This document shows, in pieces, positions 1 to 4,969 of a DNA stretch of 5,747 nucleotides (positions within the stretch are counted from its first letter, which is position 1; the number at the start of each line of letters is the position of its first letter). A program made the position numbers and the translations under genes. The notes beneath the pieces are model-generated. The model was given only the letters and a program-made list of their open reading frames with translations, ran no database searches and was not told the origin of the DNA. Source of the stretch: an uncultured Lachnospiraceae bacterium (GTDB lineage Bacteria > Bacillota_A > Clostridia > Lachnospirales > Lachnospiraceae); assembly GCA_902783205.1 (NCBI GenBank), contig CACZQE010000354.1:1-5747 (forward strand). Reading direction: 5' to 3'.

Positions 1-489
1 CCACTCTATGATCTTTCCGTTTGGAGCAAGCACTTCATACTTATATCTGTAGTTTCCCTTTTTGAAGCTGATCTCGTATACTCCTTCAGAGTCATCGTCA
101 TCGTACTCGTATGTACAGCTTCCTTTTTTGACGGTCGCAAGTTTACTTCCGGAAAAGGCGGAAACCTTTTTCCTGGCAGCTTCCTTGCCGATCTTCTTTT
201 TGGAAGAGTTATGTTTGTAGACATATTCTACTGATTTTTTGAGAACTCTGCCTGTTTTGGAAATGTCGAATTCATATTCTGCCTTGTTGGACTTCCTGGT
301 AAACTCCACTTCATACTTTCCGTCTTCATAGTCTGCTTCCAGCCCTTTCACCTTTGACTTCTTTAACCCGGCATCCTTCAGGGCAATGCTTTTTGCCTTG
401 CTTTCGGATATCTTCCCGGCGGCAAATGCAGTATTTCCCGCTGCCGCCGCTATGATGACCGATAAAATCAGCACCAGTACTTTTTTCAT
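1..489 (-). CDS. Secreted PepSY-repeat protein, 3' end cut by window edge
   Basis: The frame stays open from ATG at 489 to base 1, giving 163 residues with no stop, so the C-terminus lies outside. Residues 1-23 form a signal peptide: MKK, a hydrophobic stretch (VLVLILSVIIAAAA), then A-F-A at 21-23 followed by A24 as a likely signal peptidase I site. There is no lipobox. Two PepSY-like units follow. Unit 1 (about 27-90) starts ISESKAKSIALKDAG and ends EYEFDISKTGRVL. Unit 2 (about 100-163) starts IGKEAARKKV and ends YKYEVLAPNGKIIEW. Each has the helix-then-strands pattern and the closing G-K/R-I/V turn of the family. The protein is Lys-rich with an acidic DDDD patch at 130-133. PepSY domains are thought to be inhibitory or ligand-binding modules outside the cell; the partner here is unknown. 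A good AAAGGAG site lies 8 bases before the ATG. The family call is firm, the function is not. Confidence 0.85.
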   Translation of the reverse strand, partial: MKKVLVLILSVIIAAAAGNTAFAAGKISESKAKSIALKDAGLKKSKVKGLEADYEDGKYEVEFTRKSNKAEYEFDISKTGRVLKKSVEYVYKHNSSKKKIGKEAARKKVSAFSGSKLATVKKGSCTYEYDDDDSEGVYEISFKKGNYRYKYEVLAPNGKIIEW

Positions 490-593
490 ATCTCATTCTC
501 CTTTCTGCCATGTAATCTCGTTTTTTCCCTTTCACTAATACAACACGGCAGAAGGAGTTTTTATTTCAGGCGGATACAGATTTTTTCCGGATC
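490..593 (-). other. Intergenic region between ridA and the PepSY gene
   Basis: This 104-base stretch separates the ridA stop codon from the PepSY start. Apart from the inverted repeat at 498-557 it holds A-rich tracts on the minus strand (near 521-526 and 558-562). I see no convincing -35/-10 promoter pair and no classical terminator with a T-tail on the minus strand. Whether the PepSY gene is read through from the molybdenum operon or has its own promoter cannot be decided by eye. Confidence 0.6.
498..557 (-). promoter_or_regulatory. Inverted repeat that can bury the PepSY gene's ribosome binding site
   Basis: On the transcribed (minus) strand, CTCCTTCTGCCGTGT (557 to 543) can pair with ACATGGCAGAAAGGAG (513 to 498). 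This gives 15 pairs with one bulged A and one G-U pair, enclosing a 29-base loop (542 to 514). The 3' arm contains AAAGGAG, the ribosome binding site of the gene starting at 489, and the 5' arm supplies its complement CTCCTT. A folded transcript would therefore hide the translation start. No T-run follows the stem on the minus strand, so it does not look like a terminator for ridA. The pairing is read directly from the sequence; the regulatory role is inference. Confidence 0.5.
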
Positions 594-965
594 TTAGAGA
601 GAAGCGATCACTTCCACCTCGCAGAGGGCTCCCTTCGGCAATGAGGCAACGCCCACACAGGATCTGGCCGGCTTTTCGGTGAAGTATCTGGCATATACTT
701 CGTTGAAGGCCGCGAAATCATTGATATCCGTCAGGAAGCAGAGGGTTTTGACCACATTTTCAGGCTTTGTCCCTGCCGCTTCAAGGACCGACACCAGGTT
801 CTTCATTACCTGCTCGGTCTGTTCTTCGATCGTCGTGCCGACAATCTCTCCCGATGCGGGGTCAAGGGCAATCTGGCCGGATGTGTAAACCAACCCTCCC
901 GCTACAACTGCCTGGGAATAAGGTCCCACTGCCGCCGGTGCCTTGTCCGTAAAAATCTTCTTCAT
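594..965 (-). CDS. ridA: RidA family reactive enamine/imine deaminase
   Basis: This 123-residue protein matches the RidA (YjgF/YER057c/UK114) family over its full length; E. coli RidA has 128. Visible family motifs are APAAVGPYSQA (9-19), YTSGQIALDP (27-36), and the C-terminal part with R101 in KPARSCV and E116 in CEVEVIA, which align with the Arg and Glu that shape the active site in E. coli RidA. C103 sits at the conserved Cys position. RidA hydrolyses 2-aminoacrylate and similar enamines released by pyridoxal-phosphate enzymes, protecting the cell. Other Rid subfamilies exist, but the conserved Arg supports an active deaminase. The start at 965 is chosen because AAGGAGG at 974-980 is 8 bases upstream. 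ATG at 968 is also possible (5-base spacing), while ATG at 986 lies upstream of that site and is unlikely. The gene follows modC after 36 bases with no terminator between, so it is probably the last gene of the operon. Confidence 0.93.
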   Translation of the reverse strand: MKKIFTDKAPAAVGPYSQAVVAGGLVYTSGQIALDPASGEIVGTTIEEQTEQVMKNLVSVLEAAGTKPENVVKTLCFLTDINDFAAFNEVYARYFTEKPARSCVGVASLPKGALCEVEVIASL

Positions 966-972
966 CATTTTA

Positions 973-980
973 TCCTCCTT
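973..980 (-). promoter_or_regulatory. Ribosome binding site of ridA
   Basis: The minus strand reads AAGGAGGA here, a near-perfect Shine-Dalgarno sequence. It is 5 bases (counted from GGAGG) before ATG at 968 and 8 bases before ATG at 965, and it lies downstream of the in-frame ATG at 986, which rules that longer start out in practice. Confidence 0.85.
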
Positions 981-1001
981 ATACATTTGTTTTATCTTTC
1001 T

Positions 1002-2063
1002 TTATTCATTGAAATACAGGATGTCTTCTTCCCGGATTTTAAGGTAATCCGGCAGGCCCTTTTCCCTGATGGCCGCCCAGAGATCTCTCTGTACAAACCA
1101 GGAAATCACATCTTCCGGGTCGTAGTTTTCACGGTCGGGGCGAATGTAGTAATTCTCCTCAAAGGGCAGCTCGTCTTTTCTCTCCAGAAGGAAGGGGATG
1201 CAGTTTTCTTCTTTCTCTCCCCAGACCGGTATGAACTGATGGGCTCTGTATCCTATAAAATGTACATCCGCATCCGGTTTTCTTTCTGTTGTGATGACCA
1301 GCCCCCAGCTGTCTGCCCGCAGATGATGGTCATCCAGCCTTGTGGCCGCAGAGAAATTCTTGCAGCCGGTCATGGCTGCCGCGGCCTTTGTGGCAGGTCT
1401 GGCGAAAACTTCCTTTCTGCTGCCCCGGCTGATGATCTTTCCCCGGTCCATGATGAGGATTTCCTCGCTGAAGCGGTAAATCTCGTCCCGGTTATGGGAA
1501 ACCATGAATACCATTCCCGGATAGTCTTTCAGCTGATTCAGAAGCTCCCTCTGCATCCGGTCTCTCAGATGGACGTCCAGGGCGGAAAAGGGTTCGTCAA
1601 GAAGGATCATTTCCGGCGCGGAGGCCAGGATTCGGGCCATGGCCACCCGCTGCTGCTGACCCCCGGACAGTTCCGCCGGCAGCTGTTTTTCCAGACCGGA
1701 CAGATGAAAACGTTCTGTCATTTCCCGGATTATATCCTTTCTGCCGCTTTCCTTTGCCGGTATACCGATTCCGATATTCTCCTCTACGGTCATGGATGGA
1801 AAGAGGGCATAATTCTGGAACATATAGCCGATCTTTCTTTTCTGAGGCCGGACATTTACCTTTCGGTCCGTATCAAGCAGAAGTCTGTTTCCATAAAGGA
1901 TCCGCCCCTTTCCGGGTGTCATGATCCCTGCCAGCATTTTCAGGGTCATGCTTTTGCCGGCGCCGGAGGCCCCGAGTATTCCCACCCGGGAAGCCTCTAT
2001 GGTCTCATCAATATCCAGTTGAAAGTTCCCGTAGTTTTCCTGTAAACGGATCTGTAAACTCAT
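1002..2063 (-). CDS. modC: Molybdate ABC transporter ATP-binding protein
   Basis: This 353-residue protein is the cytoplasmic ATPase that powers molybdate import through ModB. The ABC domain is complete: Walker A GASGAGKS at 31-38, Q-loop Q83 in MFQNYALFPS, signature LSGGQQQR at 132-139, Walker B MILLDE at 152-157, D-loop SALD at 160-163 and switch His190 in VSHNRDE. From about residue 225 the C-terminal part is not an easily recognised Mop/TOBE domain. It starts AAAAMTGCKNFS, has IGYRAHQFIPV around 270-280 (resembling the 'IRP/IRAH' strand of TOBE-like regions) and ends with acidic EEDILYFNE. The length fits ModC (about 350). Substrate assignment rests mainly on the operon with modA, modB and moeA; tungstate cannot be excluded. 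The start ATG is 7 bases past the modB stop, with GGTGA across that stop as the likely ribosome contact. Confidence 0.93.
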   Translation of the reverse strand: MSLQIRLQENYGNFQLDIDETIEASRVGILGASGAGKSMTLKMLAGIMTPGKGRILYGNRLLLDTDRKVNVRPQKRKIGYMFQNYALFPSMTVEENIGIGIPAKESGRKDIIREMTERFHLSGLEKQLPAELSGGQQQRVAMARILASAPEMILLDEPFSALDVHLRDRMQRELLNQLKDYPGMVFMVSHNRDEIYRFSEEILIMDRGKIISRGSRKEVFARPATKAAAAMTGCKNFSAATRLDDHHLRADSWGLVITTERKPDADVHFIGYRAHQFIPVWGEKEENCIPFLLERKDELPFEENYYIRPDRENYDPEDVISWFVQRDLWAAIREKGLPDYLKIREEDILYFNE

Positions 2064-2070
2064 CCTTTTT

Positions 2071-2075
2071 TCACC
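2071..2075 (-). promoter_or_regulatory. Ribosome binding site of modC overlapping modB stop
   Basis: The minus strand reads GGTGA here; the TGA is the modB stop codon. GGTGA can pair with UCACC of the 16S rRNA tail and lies 7 bases before the modC ATG at 2063. The purine run AAAAAAGG abuts the ATG directly and is too close to work as a normal site. This suggests modC translation depends on ribosomes finishing modB. Confidence 0.5.
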
Positions 2076-2778
2076 ACTTTATAGTATTCCTGCCGGAGGG
2101 TCCTGTCAAAGCATTTACAACAATCATGACTGCAAAGGCGATCAGCATGACGATAAAAGCCCAGACACCGGCGGTCACAAAATCTCCATTCTGTATGACC
2201 ATGGCGATTCTCTGGGAAATGGTCGCTGTCTTGCCGGGTATGTTCCCCGCCAGCATGGAAGTGGCTCCATACTCTCCGATCGCCCTGGAAAATGTCAGGA
2301 CGGTTCCCGAGGCAATACCCGGCCGGGCCGCAGGGTAAACTACCTTGCAGAAGATTTTCCAGTCGCTCATGCCCAGGGTCCTTCCCGCGTAGATCAGATT
2401 GATGTCCACCTGCTCAAAAGCTGCCCTGGCATTCCTGTACATAAGGGGAAAGGAGATTACGAAGGCCGCGATGACACAGCCTGCCCAGGACTGGACGATC
2501 TTTATATCAAAATGGTCGTAAAGCCAGATTCCCATAGGACGGCGCCTGCTGAATAGCAGGAGCAGAAAAAAGCCTGAGGCGGTAGGGGGAAGTACCATGG
2601 GAAGAGTCAGGACCGAATCGATCACCGCCCGGATCCCGCTCCTTCTTCCCATAACCCAGCCTGCTGTCAGAATTCCCAGGACAAAACAAATCAGTGTTGC
2701 CACTATGCCTGTCTTCAGGGAAATAAACAGGGGACTCCAGTCCAGGGATTTCAGAATATCTGCCAGTGTCCGTGTCAT
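2071..2778 (-). CDS. modB: Molybdate ABC transporter permease
   Basis: This 235-residue integral membrane protein forms the molybdate channel as a dimer. Hydrophobic segments lie at about 17-43, 53-76, 97-114, 155-178 and 203-225. The cytoplasmic coupling loop that contacts ModC is seen as IYAGRTLGMSDWKIFCKVV (129-147) followed by YPAARPGI, matching the EAA loop of binding-protein-dependent permeases, although the canonical Glu-Ala-Ala is replaced by Tyr-Ala-Gly. FSRAIGEYGAT (163-173) is typical of ModB/CysW-type permeases. LTLPMVLPPTASGFFLL (57-73) is the usual second-helix region. The length is normal for ModB (about 225-235). AGAGGAG at 2784-2790 lies 5 bases before the ATG. It sits 32 bases after modA and 7 bases before modC. 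A sulfate or tungstate permease would look similar, but the neighbouring cofactor genes favour molybdate. Confidence 0.94.
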   Translation of the reverse strand: MTRTLADILKSLDWSPLFISLKTGIVATLICFVLGILTAGWVMGRRSGIRAVIDSVLTLPMVLPPTASGFFLLLLFSRRRPMGIWLYDHFDIKIVQSWAGCVIAAFVISFPLMYRNARAAFEQVDINLIYAGRTLGMSDWKIFCKVVYPAARPGIASGTVLTFSRAIGEYGATSMLAGNIPGKTATISQRIAMVIQNGDFVTAGVWAFIVMLIAFAVMIVVNALTGPSGRNTIKW

Positions 2779-2790
2779 TGTTTCTCCTCT

Positions 2791-2810
2791 CTTTGATCCC
2801 TCAAAGGGAT
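2791..2810 (-). promoter_or_regulatory. Two overlapping alternative hairpins between modA and modB
   Basis: Directly after the modA stop codon the minus strand can form either ATCCCT-TTG-AGGGAT (2810 to 2796) or CTTTGA-GGGA-TCAAAG (2806 to 2791). Each stem has 6 perfect pairs and the two exclude each other. The second has a GNRA-type GGGA tetraloop and ends next to the modB ribosome binding site. There is no T-tract, so full termination is unlikely. A role in lowering modB relative to modA, or in protecting the modA message, is inference. Confidence 0.4.
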
Positions 2811-3686
2811 TTATTCCACATTTGTGTCAAAATAGTATTTATCGAATATGGCCTTGGCCTCATCGGAAGTAACGAAGTCAATAAAGTCCTTTGCGGCTTC
2901 TTTCTCCGCTTCATCCGCCTCTTCATTGTTGATCTGGGCAATGGGATAAATGATATCGCCGGTCAGATCGTAAGAAACTGTTTCAAGAATTTTGACTTTG
3001 TCCTCATAGCCGTAAGTATCGGAGTAATAGGTTGTCCCCACCTGGCAGGATTCTTCCACAACAGCCAGGAGTACTTTGCTGACATTCCCCTGTTCGCTGA
3101 TCTCAAGACCGCCCAGGGCATCAGATACTTCTTTGGTCGTGATCAGGGAAGGATCATCCACTTTCTTGAGAATGCCAAGATTCATGAGGGCCTGTCTGGT
3201 ATATTTGCCCACCGGCACGCTTCCGTCTGCCAGAGCCAGGGATGAGGCGTCTTTTAAGCTGGCAAGACCCTTTACCTTTGTGTCACTGTCCTTCTGTGTC
3301 AGTACTACAAGCTGGTTGTTGACCACATTTGCCCTGGTAGCTTCCACCACAAAACCCTTGTCAGACAGTTCATCCATCTGTTTCTGGGCAGCGGAGAAAA
3401 AGACGTCACAGGCATAGCCTTCCTCGATCTGGGTCATGAGCGTTCCTGAACTGTCCGCGTTATAAATGATCTTTACGTCAGGATGAGTTTTATTGTACTC
3501 TGCTGCTATCTCATCCATGACTGTACTCAGGCTGGCCGCGATATAGACCTGGATTTCAACTTCTCCGTCTTTTTTCTGCGCTCCGGTGGAGGCTTCCTGA
3601 CCGCTCTGGCCGCCACATGCAGTCAGGCCTGCCAGCAGGGCTCCCGTCAGAAATAATGCAGCGATTATTTTCCCCTTTTTGCTCAT
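2811..3686 (-). CDS. modA: Molybdate-binding lipoprotein of ABC transporter
   Basis: This 291-residue extracytoplasmic binding protein captures molybdate and delivers it to ModBC. The N-terminus is a lipoprotein signal: MSKKGK, a hydrophobic core, and lipobox L21-T22-A23-C24, so the mature protein would be anchored by lipid on C24. A Ser/Gly/Gln-rich linker (25-42) precedes the domain. ModA features in order are VYIAASLS (48-54, oxyanion-binding Ser52), NADSSGTLMTQI (76-87, second Ser contact), DVFFSAAQKQMDEL (94-107), SVPVGKYTRQAL (156-167) and CQVGTTYYSD (214-223, region of the binding Tyr). The length is slightly above E. coli ModA (257) because of the linker. AAGGA lies 9 bases before the start. 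modA follows moeA by 32 bases. Tungstate-binding relatives exist, but molybdate fits this context best. Confidence 0.95.
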   Translation of the reverse strand: MSKKGKIIAALFLTGALLAGLTACGGQSGQEASTGAQKKDGEVEIQVYIAASLSTVMDEIAAEYNKTHPDVKIIYNADSSGTLMTQIEEGYACDVFFSAAQKQMDELSDKGFVVEATRANVVNNQLVVLTQKDSDTKVKGLASLKDASSLALADGSVPVGKYTRQALMNLGILKKVDDPSLITTKEVSDALGGLEISEQGNVSKVLLAVVEESCQVGTTYYSDTYGYEDKVKILETVSYDLTGDIIYPIAQINNEEADEAEKEAAKDFIDFVTSDEAKAIFDKYYFDTNVE

Positions 3687-3718
3687 ATAAATCCGTCCTT
3701 TCTGCAGCTTATTACATG

Positions 3719-4954
3719 TTACAGCATATATATCTTTACTGTCTCACCGGCTCTGCCGCCTCCGTCTTCGGGAATCTCCACCAGGCAGTTGCTTTCTGCC
3801 ATGGAGGAAAGGGTTCCGGAAGCATGGCTGCCGGCAAGAATTGTTACCATACTGTTTTCTTCCTCATAGAATCCCCGCATAAACCGTCTTACCCCTCCTC
3901 TTTTGGGAGAGTCATTGGCCAGTTGGGCAAGGCGACACCTGCTCCTCACGCCGGGATTGCGGGAAAGCTTTTCAAGAACCGGCCGAATCAGGAGTTCAAA
4001 GTTAACGGCCACTCCGTAGGGATTGCCTGTAAGGCAGATGACCGGCACCTTTCTTTCCCCGGTAAGGAAGGCCAGAGTCGGGGCGCCGGGCTTCAGGCTG
4101 ACCTTCCAGAAGAGTTTTTCTCCGCCAAGATCGGCCATCACCTGATGCATGATGTCCTTTTCCCCGACGGAAACACCGCCTGTGGTAATAATCAGGTCAC
4201 TGCTTTCAGCCGCTTCCCGGATCCGGTCAGCCATGGCTTTCGGATCATCCTGACAGTGCCAGGATTCCACCTTCCCAAATCCCAGATCTCCCAGCCGGCC
4301 CACAAGTGTAAAGCGGTTGGAGTCGTAGATTTTTCCCGGTTTCAGCTCCTGTCCCGGTGCCAGGACTTCATCTCCTGTGGAGATGACTGTGATGACCGGT
4401 TCCCGGTAAACTTCCACCCGGCTGGCACCGGCTCCGGCTGCAATTCCCAGATGCATTCCCCTGAGGACTGTGCCTGCCTTCAGCAGGACCTCTCCCCGGT
4501 GATAATCCTCTCCTGCATAGACGTAGTTTTGGTAGGGGGAGACCCCCTTGAAAATGTGGACCCGGCTTCCCGGACCCTTATAATCGCCCGGTCCGCCCGG
4601 TTCAAAGTCACTATCTTCCTGGCGGATTACCGCGTCGGCTCCTTCCGGGATGGGGGCGCCCGTCATCAGGCGGATGCATTCTCCCCTGCCGATGGCTTCC
4701 GGGAATACCTGTCCCGCATAAATCTTTCCGATCACCTTTAGTTCTACCGGATTATCCGGCGACGCATTTTCCGTATCCTCTCCCCGGACTGCATATCCGT
4801 CCAGAGGGGAACGGGGAAAAGGCGGCTGGTCATAAGCGGCTTTGACATCCGCCGCCAGGACACGCCCCGAAGCCTCCTTAAGGGGAAGCAGGCAGGTTTC
4901 CGTGAGAGGCTTTGTCACATTTTGAAGAGTTTGTATTGCTTCTTCCAGCAGCAT
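3719..4954 (-). CDS. moeA: Molybdopterin molybdenumtransferase MoeA
   Basis: This 411-residue cytoplasmic enzyme inserts molybdate into adenylated molybdopterin to give molybdenum cofactor; E. coli MoeA has 411. Family motifs in order are PPFPRSPLDGYAV (44-56, with active-site Asp52), IRLMTGAPIPEGADAVI (94-110), ISTGDEVLAPGQ (191-202), GKIYDSNRFTL (207-217), TTGGVSVGEKDIM (257-269), FWKVSLKPGAP (282-292) and ICLTGNPYGVAVNFE (306-320). A C-terminal beta domain runs from about 340 to the end with the usual SSMAESNCLVEIP. The second Lys of the common KPGKP motif is Ala291 here; Lys284 and Lys288 are kept. The start is supported by a G-rich ribosome binding site that overlaps the stop of the upstream MOSC-MogA gene, 13 bases away, suggesting coupled expression of the enzymes for the two successive last steps. 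Start and length agree with the family. Confidence 0.96.
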   Translation of the reverse strand: MLLEEAIQTLQNVTKPLTETCLLPLKEASGRVLAADVKAAYDQPPFPRSPLDGYAVRGEDTENASPDNPVELKVIGKIYAGQVFPEAIGRGECIRLMTGAPIPEGADAVIRQEDSDFEPGGPGDYKGPGSRVHIFKGVSPYQNYVYAGEDYHRGEVLLKAGTVLRGMHLGIAAGAGASRVEVYREPVITVISTGDEVLAPGQELKPGKIYDSNRFTLVGRLGDLGFGKVESWHCQDDPKAMADRIREAAESSDLIITTGGVSVGEKDIMHQVMADLGGEKLFWKVSLKPGAPTLAFLTGERKVPVICLTGNPYGVAVNFELLIRPVLEKLSRNPGVRSRCRLAQLANDSPKRGGVRRFMRGFYEEENSMVTILAGSHASGTLSSMAESNCLVEIPEDGGGRAGETVKIYML

Positions 4955-4960
4955 GACATA

Positions 4961-4969
4961 TCCCCCCTT
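4961..4969 (-). promoter_or_regulatory. G-rich ribosome binding site of moeA
   Basis: The minus strand reads AAGGGGGGA here, with a run of six G, placed 6 bases before the moeA ATG at 4954. The first two A belong to the TAA stop codon (4970-4968) of the upstream gene. This overlap of stop and binding site fits translational coupling. Confidence 0.6.

Noticed and set aside
6..535. Two short minus-strand frames (6-224 and 326-535)
   Set aside because: They overlap the PepSY reading frame in a different phase. The PepSY frame has a signal peptide, ribosome binding site and family pattern; these two have none.
498..566. The inverted repeat read on the plus strand as a terminator (stem followed by TTTTTATTT from 558)
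   Set aside because: No plus-strand gene precedes it and the 29-base loop is long for an intrinsic terminator. It could stop antisense transcription, but nothing in the window requires it.
590..610. Search for a terminator just after ridA
   Set aside because: Only a weak 4-base AGAT/ATCT pairing was found on the minus strand, without a T-tract.
987..2045. 352-residue open frame on the plus strand opposite modC
   Set aside because: It lies fully antisense to a gene with all ABC ATPase motifs, shows no recognisable domain, and has a Cys/His/Phe-rich random composition; it is a shadow of modC codon use.
3687..3718. Possible promoter or ModE-like operator between moeA and modA
   Set aside because: Only 32 bases, largely used by the modA ribosome binding site; ACATGT there is a short chance palindrome and no -35/-10 pair is visible.
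3617..4741. 374-residue open frame on the plus strand opposite moeA
   Set aside because: It is antisense to a full-length MoeA, has no family motif and overlaps the modA signal region; it is a by-product of codon bias.
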